Source of the DNA: Oryzias latipes
Taxonomy: Eukaryota; Chordata; Actinopteri; Beloniformes; Adrianichthyidae
Assembly (NCBI RefSeq): GCF_002234675.1
Contig: NC_019876.2
Coordinates: 11,281,245 to 11,345,244, forward strand
Length of the DNA: 64,000 nucleotides
Direction: 5' to 3'
The notes below the pieces were generated by a model that was not told where the DNA came from, made no database searches, and saw only the letters and a list, made by a program, of their open reading frames with translations. The translations under genes and the position numbers were made by a program. Positions 1 to 27,158 of this stretch are shown piece by piece (within the stretch, counting starts at the first letter, position 1; each line of letters opens with the position of its first letter).

Positions 1-1479
1 CACTGCTCCTTCTGCACAGAGCATCGGTTTTCCTCCTGGAACCATCGCCGCCGGGCGTCCTCACCAGCTCCGACTGTCACCACCATTTTCTGTAAGAACA
101 AACTGCTGCCTGAGCCGTCGAACGGATTCAAACTGGGGTTTGATTTCAGGACAACCGCATGAGAAAGAGGCAGCATCCATCACATGGTTGCAGATGATAC
201 AAGAGGGCTGTGTGCAAAGCTTTTTTGGGAACAAAATGAAGAATCAGGTTTTTGCACTCGTTTAGAGTGTTTTTATGCAACTATCAATTGGGTAAAATGT
301 ATTCTGGTGAACAAATGATCAAAGATTTACAATATTGGTACGTGAAGACATTTTAGAACAATGAGGTGCAGATTTATTGAGTCAGACACAAAAAAAATGG
401 TAAAATAAAAAAAGTAGTTACTGCTTTGTCGTAAAAAGAGTGTCATGAATTGGTCAAACTTTATCATTATTAAATGTAGTGGCTACAACTTCTACTTCCT
501 TCCATGAAAGATCTTTTCTTCAAACCACACATTTTTTCTGTTTTTCCTTTTTTAATTTTTAGGCAAAAAATTTAAATTACACTTTTTAATTGTACTTAAT
601 TGTATTGTTCATTGAAACGTGTTGGGATGAATGCAGGCTCATTCAAACAACTTTTAACGTGACACACATTGCTTTTCACTGTTTTTCCTAAAGTCTATAT
701 GTCATAAACACTCATCAGTGTCTCTTCTTAGCTGTCTTCTTGTTGGTAACCGCCCTGCAGCAGGCCTGTACCGGACCAAAGCAGCAGTAGAAAGTGTTGA
801 GTTTGACGTTGATACAAACGTTTAGAATTGGTCTGCGAAATGTAAAGTCTGAATGGACTACACCAACAAGGACGGCAATTCTACCATAACTTCTGCCTCT
901 AGTATCACAAAACAATAGCAACTGAAGAGACTTCAGTTGTCGGAACCAAAGTGAATTTTTTCTATGGGTGATATCACACTCACTCAATAATCTTGACCTG
1001 GAAAAGTGAAGAATTTGTACTTTAAAATATCAAATTCACACTTTCACCATGCAGGTCTGACACTTTAAAATAGCCAAAAATAAAGTTGTCAGTTACCCCT
1101 TTAAGAACATAACTCTTCAACAATTGTAATTCTAGTGGATTCTGAAGCAGAGATAAGCAGCTTTGTGCCGATATTCACTTTACAGTAGAGAAGTGGTTAC
1201 GCAAACAACGTAAATCAGCTGGTTCTGTCGTGGAGAAAAGCTGCTTTGCAGCGATATCTACATAAAATCTGCTTATCCGGACGCAACAAATAGAAAAATT
1301 TGCTTTTTTTACCTCAGAAATCAGCCTGATCGCATGGATGGGCAAAGAGTTACAGTACGAGTTTGTTGCTTTGGTGTTGCCGCTGACATCTGCAGTGGTA
1401 AAGAGCTAACACAGAAAGCAAGAGTTTTGTTAGGTTAGCAACTATCCGACCCTAACCCAAAATGATCATCCACTACAAA
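1..1479. other. No gene recognised
   Basis: The first 230 bases are GC-richer (CCATCGCCGCCGGGCG) and include a TTTCTGTAAG that could be a donor, but no reading frame or family is recognisable. The rest is AT-rich non-coding sequence. Confidence 0.5.
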
Positions 1480-2157
1480 TGAATCGGTTAGTTCAAAAGG
1501 GGCCCAAGTCCACAATTTCTCAAATTAGAGATTATATGTTTATGGTCTTCAAGGGAAAAAAAATATCTGACTATGTGCAAAAAAGTCCCAAGTCTGTTGT
1601 AATGTATTGACTATGCTTGACATTTAAAATGCATTAACCCTTGTGCTATCCTAGGCACTTAGGGAGTTGGGTCATCTAGACCCACTAGACAGTGCACTGA
1701 ACCTTTTTTCTTCAATGATTTGTGATCTTCACTGGTGTCCATGGATTACATGAAATCTTTCCACCTTTATCCACCTTTGTCATGGTAGGACGAAGACGTC
1801 AATGTAAGGGTGGGGTCATCTAAGATAGAACAAGGGTTAAGTGCAAAATTCCTGGACTTGGGCCTCTCTTGCATGGGTTTAGCTTTATCCCATAGATGGC
1901 AGCACTAGTTATTCAATATGGCAGCGCCCCTGTTTAATTCAAGAAGGGCCCAAGTCCAGAGACTTTAGTTTGCTAGTCCTCTGAAATAATCAAAGTGAGG
2001 TGCTTCATATTATAGCATTTGTAAGCTATGAACTGGTGGTAAATCTGGGTAAAGTATTAATCATTTTGTGTAGCCTCCCTTTAAGCTATGCGATTAAAAT
2101 CATTCCCTGGATAAACAAACCTCTTGGACTTGGGCCCCTTTTGAACTAACCGATTCA
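1480..2157. mobile_element. Element with 33-bp perfect inverted repeats
   Basis: Positions 1480-1512 and 2125-2157 are perfect inverted copies (TGAATCGGTTAGTTCAAAAG at the outer side). The inner motif GGGCCCAAGTCC also occurs inside: a degenerate inverted copy near 1853-1866 and a direct one near 1944-1956. A TTAA MITE is nested at 1634-1840. No coding frame, so a non-autonomous transposon of unknown family. Confidence 0.7.
1634..1840 (+). mobile_element. TTAA-flanked MITE, copy 1
   Basis: About 207 bp including the flanking tetranucleotides. It starts TTAACCCTTGTGCTATCCTA and ends GATAGAACAAGGGTTAA. Perfect TTAA on both sides and CCCTTG-like termini point to a non-autonomous piggyBac-type element. 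The body carries the conserved GGGTCATCTAGACCCACTAG and GTGTCCATGGATTACATG blocks seen in four other copies. Confidence 0.85.
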
Positions 2158-2762
2158 ATTTAGACAGCAGGGATGTCAGAATCCAACATATTTTCCAACC
2201 AGACTAACACTGAAGCTCCTTATTGGCTAAACACACCTGATCCAGGTAACCAGCAGCAGATAAGGAAGTTTTATCTAAAAAACAGCAGGAGGCCGGCTCT
2301 GGAGGTCTGAAGTTTGATGCCCCAGCTCTACAGAAACCTGCAAAGATGGACGCTGAGGTTAAATATGACTGTATTTGTTGATATTTAAACATTAATTTGA
2401 TTTTATTTTTTAGTTCAGTGCACATCACCTTCCTAAAGCAGACCTCAGCTCTTCCAAATTAGACCTGCCAATACATTTGCCTATCAAAAGGAGATGGCAC
2501 TCAGGAGGTCAGCTCTTTTTCTCCCCCAACAATGGTGGAACAGTGCACATGCATTCCATCGCATCACTAGCCGCTCTGGATCCGGCTGCATTTCCAGTAA
2601 AACTGATGACTGCTCACGGGGTGGCAAAAAAACAACAGAAATTTCAGTGTAGGCCAGGCCCACCCAGCCCTTCCTCGCTTTTGGCCCGGCAGCTAAATCC
2701 GAGCCTTTGTGCCCCACATAGTTGTATGGATTTGTCAATGAGGCACACACAATGAGGCAGGG

Positions 2763-2766
2763 GTGT

Positions 2767-2797
<31 letters not shown>
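2763..2797. repeat. (GT)n followed by a 17-G run
   Basis: GT dinucleotides to about 2780, then 17 uninterrupted G. Confidence 0.9.
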
Positions 2798-3544
2798 TCG
2801 TGTGATGATGAGCTAAGCTAAGCGAATCATTTTCCGGTAAAGAGGAACAAACAAACGTCTAAAGTGTGAAATTATAACTGAAATGGGGTGACAGACATAA
2901 AGCTTTTTCGCTCTGTCAGAGGAAGAGGCCGGTCAAACTGGAAATCTGAGATTTTCTAGAAGTCTTGCTCAGGATTATGGGTTGTAAACCACTGCAAGTC
3001 TTTGCAAATGGGCTTGGATCAAACACTTTGTAAATGAACAAGTAAAAACTATTCCTGCAGTGTCCGTTTCTACTCTACTTCTGCTGTAACAGAAATCCAA
3101 TCCAATAACAATACTAATACCAAAATGTGCAGTTCCTCAAAGGACCACTAGAGGCAGGCTGCAAAAGGGAGCAAATTCGAATTGACTTTCGTGAATGTTT
3201 ATGCTAAAAATAAACATATTTACATATACAATAAATACACAGAAACACAGATACTCAGCTGCAGGCTGTAAAATTACCCAAAGATGCACTGCCATGCTGT
3301 GATCCAAACTGCAAAAATGCTCCTCAGTGCAATGAGTTGTGTGAGCTCTATGAAAATATAGTCAAAGCTGTAAAAAAATAAAAATAAATAATAATAATAA
3401 AAATAACAAAATTGTAGTCTCTGCCTACGAAGCAGGAGTCATAAAAGCTGGACTATTAACCCAGGCTGGAATGGCTTTGTAGCTGAACATCAAGCTGCAG
3501 CCAGGGATGCTTTCACACTCTGGCATGAAGCAGGGAAACCTCGA

Positions 3545-5560
3545 CAAGGTGCATTGTTTGAGAGCAAGAAAGTGACTACTGCTAGATTTAGAAATACACT
3601 TCGCTTTATTAAAAGGCAAGAAAACATGATGAGAGCAGACTCTCAGGCCAGAGGTCTACAAAGTAATGGTTACCATAAATTCTGGAAGGAGGTTAATATC
3701 ATGAATAATTGTAAAACTTCATTGCCATCCAACATTGAAGGCGTATGTGGTGCTGATAACATTGCTGATTTATGGTGTAAGCATCATTCTGACCTGCTTA
3801 ATTCTGTAAAAACCCATGCAGTTTCTCAGAATCAGAAGCTTTTATTGTCATATGTACAGCTTTTACACAGACATGCGAAATTACATTCCAGTACAACCCA
3901 AACAAGATGAGATATGCAGCAGAGATGCACATATACAGCTCAAAGTTGACTGAGGAACAGCAGTGATGCACACCTTGCTTAGGGTGGGTGTAGATGGGTT
4001 ACGAATGGGGGGGGGGGGGGGATGTTGGTGACTAAAAAAAAAACAAAGTCGTATCTCGACACCGTCTGATACAAGGTGTAGATACAAGAAAAAACCCACA
4101 CCATTTAAACACACAAAAAAAAAAAAAAAATCACATTCACACGACAACACGGTACATGAGGTTCAGTGGGGGGGGGGGGGGTCCCCCCTGTGGCACACTC
4201 CGAGCGCAGCTGCAGAGGAGCGCGTCTCCAGGCAGTGCTCACTGGGGGGGGGGGGGGGGGTTGTAGGAATGCCGAGGTATCCACTATTGACAATGTGGAT
4301 ATCCCTGACACAGTGGTGATTCGTGCAAGTGAGATTTTTGATGCAATTTCTACGATAAAAGAAAACAAAGCATGTGGTCTAGACAACATCACAGTCGAGC
4401 ATTTAAAATATTCAAGTTTTAAAGTACTGCCCCTGTTGGCAATGTGTTTCACTTTTTAATCCATGGAGTCCTACCTGATTCAGTTCTCTCGGTTGTATTG
4501 ATTCCTGTCATTAAAGTCAAGGCTGCAAGTTTAAATAGTCTGTTGAAACACCGACCGATTGGCCTTGCCAGCAACATCTCAAAAATGTTAGAATAGGTTT
4601 TATTGACTAGACTCAAAGTGCATCTTTTAACAAGTGAAAATCAATTTTTTTTTCTTTATTTAAAAAAAAAAAAAAAGCCTTGGCACTGATATGTGTATTT
4701 ACGCATTGCAGGAAATAGTTGGGAAACACCTGAATATGAATACATCTGTATTTTTGTGTTGATTGATGCCACTAAGGCATTTGACAGGGTGAACCACCAC
4801 AAACTATTTCAAAAGCTAATTTATTGAGGTGTGCCGAAATATCTGGTACCATTCCTGGCTTTCTGATATGCCATTTAAACAATGGTTGTCAAATGGGGCA
4901 ATGTTTTATCTCATCGGATCCTGTCTCCATTTTTATTCAATGTCTACATTGATGATCTATCTACCAAGTTAAATCTGTGCAAACCTGGGTGTGTTGTTGG
5001 ATGTCAGATGTTTAACCATCTTATGTATGCTGATGACAGTGCTGGGATACAAACACTTTTAAAAGATTGCTCTGAGTATGGCAGAGACTTTGATATTAAC
5101 TACAACCCTTCTAAAAGCAAAATAATGATCGTCAGGACCAAAGGCGACTAAAATGTAAACTTTCTGTTTTTAAACTTTGTGGAAAGCCTCTGGAACAAAC
5201 CTCAATTATCAAATATCTTGGACATTTCATTACTGATGATTGGATCAGAGACAATACTGTAAACTCTATGCTTAGGCAAATATGCTGATGAGAAAATTCA
5301 GTGTGTGTTTTCTTCAAGTGAAGCTTACTGCACTCCTCTGTATACGGCTCCTCTGTGGTGGAATTATGGACGTGGGACATTCCGTAGATTTATAGTGGCC
5401 TATAACGATGCCTTTAGGCTTCTGCTACAGGTGCCCAGGTGGTTCAGAGCCAGTCAGCTGTTCGTGGATGCTCACAACCTGTGAAGCACTACAACATACA
5501 GCCTCATGGAACGCCTGGACAAGTCTAAAAATGTAATTATCATGTCTTTGACTGATCCCA
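3545..5560 (+). pseudogene. Broken non-LTR retrotransposon reverse transcriptase
   Basis: Fragments in several frames. An N-terminal part has FWKEVNIMNN (3554-3830), then an insertion of about 430 bp. Next comes IKENKACGLDNITVEHLKYS (4262-4458), a segment with FIDATKAFDRVNH-like sequence near 4750-4800, and PFLFNVYIDDLS...NHLMYADDSAG with the YADD catalytic box (4882-5150). A C-terminal part (AYCTPLYTAPLWW) lies near 5325-5470. Many stops and frameshifts make it dead. The clade is not resolved by eye. Confidence 0.85.
3835..4260. mobile_element. G-tract-rich insertion inside the LINE relic
   Basis: The reverse-transcriptase similarity stops near 3830 and resumes at 4262. The intervening piece starts TTTTATTGTCATATGTACAG and contains G runs at about 4008-4021, 4168-4182 and 4243-4260, plus a 16-17 A run near 4114. 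The type of element is unknown. Confidence 0.5.
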
Positions 5561-6449
5561 AAAGTAGCTCATGCCGCTACACCTGTCCATACGGGGCCCA
5601 TTTGCCCTGCTGGCTGTAAACCCCAAAAACAGGCCCCTTGGGAATTCTGACCCCTATTGCAGATTTTCTGTAATAGTAATGTCATCTATTAAAAGAAACA
5701 CTGACTAACTCCCACCAAGTGAAGTCAATTCAGTCGCCAAAGGTACCATAGTAAAAATTATTACTCTGACAAATAGAATGACTAAGTAACAGCTGTTTAT
5801 TTCTCTATAGAAGTCTATGGGATTTAGGCTTCCTGGGGTCGGCTGGTACTTCCTGTTTGAAACATGAAGGGGGAGGAGTCACTCACTCCAGTTCAGAATT
5901 AAAAAGGACGGAGATCACATCGAAAGCCAGGTTGCAGTGTGGAATCTCTTCTGAAAACACTATCATTTTAAATTAGCTTTCTGTAGTGAGGTTATGCTGA
6001 GTCAGCATCCAGGTTGGAGTTTCACTGAATCAGGCGTGTGCACGTTTACAATTTTCAGTGGGTTTCCTCAGTAGTGACAGCTGCTGATGTTTTCCGTCTG
6101 TTTGTGCTAAAACAACAACCAATGCTGACTATTAAAAATGGCCAAACGTACTGAATTTTCCCAGCATGCATTTAAACCCATGACTGCTAACTATTGGGTA
6201 TCATTGGAAAGGTCACAAATAATCTTGTAGTACTTCCAGGATGCCTCTGAATGAGGGCAGCGTAGGATTTGCATTAATCAAATACCCCCTCCCCTTAAGA
6301 AAAATAACATTAATTCTCACAGATTAACCCTTAGAACTGGACTCTAAGGCTTAAAAGAATATGGACAAGTATATATTTTCTATTAGATAGTATACATTTT
6401 CCATTATATGAATCTGTTCACTGGAGTCATGGGAAAAGCTCAACTGTGG

Positions 6450-6830
6450 GATTCAGAGCGTGTCGACTTTATGCTATGTCCATACCGCGCTCTTAAATGC
6501 GCTTTTATCATGTGGTGTTCACACTGGACAGGGCAGGGAGGGGCTCCTTCTGACGTTTCCATTTCTACTGTTTTTGTAGTGCTTGTCTGCCGACCAGTGT
6601 CAAAGCCGTGTAGATCTGGCGCATCTCGCTCCAGGCTTTTTCTTTCCCAGCTCTATTCCAACAAATGAAAGACTTGGTGACACAAACGGCAATTATCAAT
6701 CAACGGTTGGTCCTCGCTACCACATCCGAGTCCTGATTGGTCAAAGTTCAACCTGGTTTAACGTTGAACATACGTTTTCAATGGAAGCACGGTTTTTACG
6801 CAAGACCCCAAAAACGGTAACAGAAACGTG
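6450..6830 (+). repeat. Interspersed repeat, copy 1
   Basis: Blocks GGGAGGGGCTCCTTCTGACG, CAGGCTTTTTCTTTCCCAG and GGTCAAAGTTCAACCTGGTT recur in order at 61.6-62.0 kb. Not coding. Family not identified. Confidence 0.5.
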
Positions 6831-7839
6831 CAAATGTGAGAGTTTTAAATGAAAACCTAAAACATCCACTTAAATCGACTTTTCATCGGAAGCGGCTACT
6901 TGTTGCAGAGGGCGATGAGTACATAGCTTTACAGTTTAACTGGGTCTTGATTCAATCTGCCATTTTGGGGCATTTGGGGCAAATATTCGTGCTTCTATGG
7001 TGGGACTCTCCAGTGAAGGGGAGCAGCTCTGGTGTGGGATGTGATCTGATTTTATAAAACGTAATCCTCATGCAGCCAAGCCCCACAGATGGACTGTCCT
7101 GCTCCAGGGATGAGGTTTTTTTTTTTGGTGGGTGGGGTGGGGGGGTGGAGTGGACAATGAGATTCATCCTCGTCTGTCCGGTTAATAAGATAAAGAAAAA
7201 AATGAGTCTGGGCAAAAGAAAAAAACAATAAAAAAACAACAAACAGGAAGAAAAAAAACAAAGAGTGAAGTCTTTTGCGATGATGACATTGGGAAGGCAA
7301 AAGCAGAGCTGTAATCCTATTTTAATCGCAGTGGATTTATTAAACAGGAGCAGCAGGTTTAAATCTCAGCAGATTACACAGAAGGTCCAAGGAGACGTGG
7401 TGAGGGGACAGAAGGGGGGGACAGGTTGCATAATCAAGAGCACTCCAGGTGAGACCACTTCAGGTGATCCCTCAGCACAGAGTTGATGGTGTGGAGATGA
7501 GCAAAGCCCTTCATAATTATGCAAAACCATCAAGGGTTTATTGATATTTCCTTGGATTAACTTCTCAATTTAACACCAAGATGTGGCCTTTTAGAATAAT
7601 TACTTTGGGCAAAAAAAGTAAGCCGGCCCGCAGATGTTCCTAATTATTGCGGTGTGTGTTTGGGTTGAATCTCATTTACCTTAGAAGGCGGCAACAAATC
7701 ATCTTGGCACTCTCTGTGAAAGACTTTGATTTTCCAGGAGAATGAATTAATCCCAGGTCACCTCACATCTGGATTTAATCAGATCAGTCGGATGGTGTAG
7801 TTCATCCTTTTTACCCTCAAGGGTCAGCGTCTAGATTGG

Positions 7840-7869
<30 letters not shown>
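7840..7869. repeat. 30-nt poly(A) run
   Basis: Thirty uninterrupted A followed by GCACATTG. Possibly a retroelement tail, but no element is recognised upstream. Confidence 0.9.
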
Positions 7870-7870
<1 letters not shown>

Positions 7871-8527
7871 CACATTGATATGTTTCTCAATTTAGGACGG
7901 AAAAATTATTTTAATATGAGGATATGTCTCTGAAAAATATATAAATAAAGAAACGATTACACCGATCTTTTTTTTACCCTGTGCCTAAACTAAGATTTAG
8001 CTTATTTTTTTTAAAGAAAATAAATAAAAATAAAAATCACACTTTCAGTATTCTAAATGATTCAGGTGAAACACAAAAGACAAGGTCGCCCTCTGGTGGT
8101 CGATTTTGGTAAGTGAATGTGCATGAATGACGTGGAGTCATTTTGACTAATTGTCCTAATAAATATTCCATGTTTGGCGCTCATTCTCCTAAGTTATTAA
8201 AGTTTTACTATAAAATAAATCAAAATGACTTGACTTTTTAACCATTGTAAATTTTTAAAGGATGTTTTTTTTTACACCTTCAGCAAAGTTGTCTGCAAGA
8301 ACTGGCCCACACGTAGAAATAAAGACCACTTGAAAAACCATTATTCACTCTATACAATCATCTCATGTCTTAGGATAATTAAAATGACAGTTTACACTCT
8401 AAATTATCCAAAATATTGTTTTCGATTCGGTGTAAATCACTCAAAGCATGTAATAAACGTTTGTGTCCAGCAGGGGGCAGCCGTTTAATTGAGCCGCACG
8501 TAGAGGCTGTAAACTTTGACATCGGGC

Positions 8528-8561
8528 TTCCTCCTTCCTTTTCCGGTTACGGCTAAAACAG
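8528..8561 (+). promoter_or_regulatory. rpl34: rpl34 5' TOP-like pyrimidine tract and non-coding exon 1
   Basis: A run of pyrimidines (CTTCCTCCTTCCTTTTCC) is followed by a short leader ending in ACAG before a GTATGG donor at 8562. Vertebrate ribosomal-protein mRNAs start with a C inside such a tract (5' TOP), which gives mTOR/LARP1-dependent translational control. The exact start base is inferred, not seen. Confidence 0.75.
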
Positions 8562-8926
8562 GTATGGCGGCCCCTGCTTTCCTCAATACAATTATTTTAT
8601 ATCGACTGTAATCCTCTGTTTAAAGAGGTGATCTGCTCGATTTGACCAAAATACTCGATTTATAACACGTCAGAGAGTATATTATCGCTATAATTTCGAG
8701 TGTTATCTTGTTTGGAATACCATTTTTAGGCTTACTCCGAGTCACGATAAGGCCGCTTTAACTTTCCTTAATGGAGTCACGAAAAATGTTAAATGTTGTT
8801 AAACTGCTCTTGTAAGAATAGTAAATGCCATTAGTGTGTCGCAGAAGATTAATTTAGTTGCTGTTTTTGTATCAGCGTTTGTATTTACATGGAACATGAC
8901 GCGGTCTAACGGTTAAACGGTGCTAG

Positions 8927-11583
<2,657 letters not shown>

Positions 11584-11602
11584 AGTGTATTTGTACTGCC
11601 AC

Positions 11603-11608
11603 AATAAA
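11603..11608 (+). terminator. rpl34: rpl34 polyadenylation signal
   Basis: AATAAA lies 20 bases after the TAA, followed by a GT-rich stretch (CTGTGTGACTG). This gives a very short 3' UTR, as is usual for ribosomal-protein genes. Confidence 0.85.
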
Positions 11609-12022
11609 ACAACCTGAAATGAGATTCTCTGTGTGACTGATATGTTCATGTTTTTACTTCATGATGCGATACATCTGCTACTTAAAACAAGCATTTATCA
11701 TTTTAAGATGTGGTACAATTGATTGTGTTTGAAGCTGAGTTTTATGTATTTATTCAGGATATTTATTCTAAAATGTTATCTTTGGAACAAAGTCATGTTT
11801 TAGCAGCAAAGACATTTCTATACAGAGGCTTTGTTCTTGAAAATGGTTATGAGAGAAATAAGAGGAAATGCAGGTGAGCAGACCTCTTAAAAAATGGTGA
11901 CACTCATTTTAAACGGTGTTGAATGAGATGTCACAAAAAGATGTCTAGCTAATCTAAAGCTTAAGTAGACGTATTAGAAATCATGAGTGATTTAAATTGA
12001 GAAAAGGCTAAAGTACTGATCA

Positions 12023-12235
12023 GTAACCCTTGTGCTATCCTTGGCACTTTAACATTGGGAGTTGGGTCATCTAGACCCACTACACAGTGCGCTGAACCTT
12101 TTTTCTTCAATGATTTGTGATCTTCACTGGTGTCCATGGATTACATGAAATCTTTCCACCTTTATCCACCTTTGTCATGGTAGGGAGAACACGTCAATGT
12201 AAAGGTGGGGTCATCTAAGATAGCACAAGGATTAA
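12023..12235 (+). mobile_element. TTAA-flanked MITE, copy 2
   Basis: Same family as 1634-1840. The left flank is mutated to GTAA and the right flank is intact TTAA. It lies between rpl34 and ostc. Confidence 0.85.
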
Positions 12236-12745
12236 TACTGTATAATACAATTAAAGGTAGAATTCATCTTTTATACCAAATTAATGCTGTTTAAAGACAT
12301 GCTCATTTAAAGTGAACACAAGAAGCTTGTGGGTTTCTTTGTTTTTTGCCACAAAGAAAAGGTACAGTATTATTTTTTTTAAATGTTTTATCATTCGATG
12401 TACACACAAAAAATTGGTCTGATTTGAAAATATTTATAATCACAAAATTGTAAATATTCCAAAATAACTTTTTGGATTTTTGATTACATGGTTTGTCCGA
12501 AAGGTTTTTTTTATTATTCGATTTTTGGGGGTGAAATCCATTTTTACAATTGTAAACGGTTTTGCCCATTGTATTGTATTAAGTTAGCAATAAAGTTTGC
12601 TGGAGGAGAAAAAAAGAGTAATAAATGTAGAATAAAATATCTAAAATATTTTTTATACTGACTTTTTGAAACAAAACCCCGACATAGTTTTAATTCTTAG
12701 CAATAATTAAAAATAAAAAAGTGAAAATAAACCTGTATAAAGTGT

Positions 12746-12754
12746 ACTTCCGGG
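12746..12754 (+). promoter_or_regulatory. ostc: ETS/GABP-type site in the ostc promoter
   Basis: ACTTCCGGG lies 88 bases upstream of the ostc ATG, in a locally CpG-rich, TATA-less stretch (12740-12840) that also contains GACGTCA-like sequence. This is a common layout for a housekeeping promoter. Binding is inferred from the motif only. Confidence 0.5.
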
Positions 12755-12841
12755 ACACGTCAACTAAGTCATCGCGTAGATCGACGTCAGCGTACGTGTC
12801 CGTTTGCGCCGCTGTGGCAGGAAATTTCTTGTGAAAGTATT

Positions 12842-14544
<1,703 letters not shown>

Positions 14545-15005
14545 GACCACAAACAGAAGCGATGAAGAAGTTGGCGTCCTACATGTAACGTGTTTCCAAA
14601 TCAGAAATAATGGAAGGAACCGCCAGCACTGAGCCCGGTCTAGAAACTGGACTGAACTACAGCGACCGCGCTGACTTCCTCTCTGTTAGTGTTGTTAGGC
14701 TGTGCAGAAATCTATAACCCTCACCGTTTGTTCATGCTGATTTGTGTTACCACTTGTCGTATGTTTTGACCAACCTAAAGCGTTAACTGCAAATGAAAAA
14801 TGCAGAATAAGGAACGGAAAAGTAAGTTACATTAATTCTAAGGAGTCTTTAACGCAAAATGAGGCATCTACAGATCATCCAGATTCACATTTAGCAGTAA
14901 AGTTTAGGTCCACAGATTTTGTATGGAACAAATTGAGTTAACGGAGTCCTTGAACCTTTCGCAATTTGTTTTCTACTAGATTGTGAAATAAAATTCTTTT
15001 CACAA
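14545..15005 (+). other. ostc: ostc 3' UTR with polyadenylation signal at 14987-14992
   Basis: The stretch after the TAA at 14542-14544 has no frame of interest. It ends with AATAAA inside GTGAAATAAAATTC, followed by a T-rich downstream element. The 3' UTR end is inferred. Confidence 0.7.
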
Positions 15006-15349
15006 AATGTTTTTTTTGCAATAAGGTAATTCTCTGCATTACCTTATTACCTGCATTATCTTCACAGCAGTTACTGTTTCTAATTGAAAATAGGACATTA
15101 CCGAACAAGGACTTTATTGCTTTAAGCGTTGTAATGATGTTTTATTTCCACAAGGTGGTGCTGTTGGTCTACAAAAGGAACTGATTCTGCACTTTAGAGT
15201 TTGAAAAGCAAATCAAATCTAATCGTTAACATCTTCCTCATGGATCCTGATTGAAGTATTGGGGCCACCATAAAAGAAAAAAAAAACGGTCAAAATTTTT
15301 CAGGAATAAAGTAACACAATAATGAGAAAATGTTGACATTTTTCTGAGA

Positions 15350-15532
15350 ATGGGGTCAAGGTGATCATTGACGTGTTATTCCTACCATGACAAAGGTGGA
15401 AAGATTTCATGTAATCCATGGACACCAGTGAAGATCACAAATCATTGAAGAAAAAAGGTTCAGAGCACTGTCTAGTGGGTCTAGATGACCCAACTCCCAA
15501 TGTTAAAGTGCCTGGGATAGCACAAGGGCTAC
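15350..15532 (-). mobile_element. TTAA MITE, copy 3 (inverted, one end lost)
   Basis: Reverse orientation. It contains CATGGACACCAGTGAAG and CTAGATGACCCAACTCCC and ends GATAGCACAAGGG, with the adjacent TTAA mutated to CTAC. The opposite terminus is missing. It lies downstream of the ostc poly(A) site. Confidence 0.8.
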
Positions 15533-16023
15533 TAGAAAAATTTACAATAAAATTAAAAAATAAAATTTCTTAATTTATGATTTATGAGTAAAGTTTTTGG
15601 AAAGTAAAGATGTAAGTTAATGAAAATAAAGTTGTAACATTTAGAGAGAAAAAACAGATTCAATGAATTTTCTAACATTACATAAAAAGCTAAATGTAAC
15701 ATTTTATTTTAGAAAAAGTATGAGTTTTATCTTGTGAAATTACAACTTTTTGAAGCATAAAGTGACAACTTTAGTCCCATAAATTCTTTAGTTTTCTTTT
15801 TTTTTTTCAAAGTTTTGGGCTACGACTTAATCCTCCTAATTCTCATGATTCTCTTGATGGTAACTTTTCTCATAATTCTGTCACTTTGTTCTTACTTTCC
15901 AGTGCTGGTTACTGCTGTAAACTGAGCATCTCTCTGGTCCCACTGGATGTTTTTTTTTTCCAACATGTTCCGACGTAATACAAAGTTCTAATATCCCTCC
16001 AAACTTCTTCACGATGAAAGCAC

Positions 16024-16236
16024 TAGACCCTTGTGCTATCCTAGGCACTATTACCATTGGGAGTTGGGTCATCTAGACCCACTAGACAGTGCTCTGAACC
16101 TTTTTTCTTCAATGATTTGTGATCTTCACTGGTGTCCATGGATTACATGAAATCTTTCCACCTTTATCCACCTTTGTCATGGTAGGAAGAACACGTCAAT
16201 GGTGATCTTGACCCCATAGGATAACTCAAGGGTTAA
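16024..16236 (+). mobile_element. TTAA MITE, copy 4
   Basis: Full-length copy. The left TTAA is degraded to TAGA and the right TTAA intact. It lies just beyond the presumed etnppl poly(A) signal and, with copy 3, forms an inverted pair between the convergent ostc and etnppl genes. Confidence 0.85.
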
Positions 16237-16422
16237 GTATGTTTACATTTCTTGAACATAAAATGCCATTATGTGGCATGATGTAACGCACAGAGAGCCA
16301 GCTTGAGTTTGCATGCAAAAAAAACAACCAGGAGTCATGAAGTGGTGAGTTTTCAGAGACATTTCAAGAACATTGTACGAAGTCAAAAACACCTCAGTGC
16401 TAACCTTGCATTATAACCCATT

Positions 16423-16724
16423 TTTATTCATAAAATCCTGTCAATTCTTGGATAATTTAAGTTCATCTCCAATTTGGGGACAACATTTGAGAAGAAATAA
16501 AATGCAAACATTTTTTCTTTGAAAAAGGGGGGTAAATCCATAACACTTTACTTGTTCATGTAGTAAAATACAAATATATGATCATAGTGTTTCAGGCTAA
16601 TTATTGCATAATATTGCTGTAAACATAGTAATGTAGTTCAAAGTTTAAAGTGTCTGCAAAAGCCCCTTCTCTCCATGGGTTTTAAATGATTCATGTCATA
16701 ATAGTTAGCATCTCTTCACAGGCA
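16423..16724 (-). other. etnppl: etnppl 3' UTR, with possible AATAAA at 16423-16428 (minus)
   Basis: Sequence after the TGA (16725-16727 on plus coordinates) has no coding signal. TTTATT at 16423-16428 reads AATAAA on the minus strand and is the first plausible cleavage signal, about 300 nt after the stop. Confidence 0.5.
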
Positions 16725-27098
<10,374 letters not shown>

Positions 27099-27152
27099 GT
27101 TGTCTCACAGCTGAAAACTTTACCCCATCAGCTGCTGCAGCGCGAGTCTGAC

Positions 27153-27158
27153 TTTATA
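27153..27158 (-). promoter_or_regulatory. etnppl: TATA box of etnppl
   Basis: On the minus strand TATAAA sits in a GC-rich context (GCGCGTATAAAGTCAGAC), 55 bases upstream of the ATG at 27098. This predicts a start near 27125 and a 5' UTR of about 30 nt. A TATA promoter fits a tissue-restricted metabolic enzyme. The start site itself is inferred. Confidence 0.6.

Larger units (their letters stand above)
5600..8527. other. Intergenic, repeat-rich, no gene
   Basis: Holds a partial GACTGTATA-type element (about 5755-5900), the interspersed repeat at 6450-6830, a poly(A) run and low-complexity sequence. Open frames here are short and lack codon bias or domains. Confidence 0.6.

Noticed and set aside
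2204-2428. Short minus frame near 2.2-2.4 kb as a gene
   Set aside because: The sequence has the look of a common fish interspersed repeat (ACACACCTGATCCAGGT) and no splice signals.
7052-7300. Phe-rich short frame resembling a membrane peptide
   Set aside because: Translation of an A/T-rich low-complexity stretch; no start context or conservation visible.
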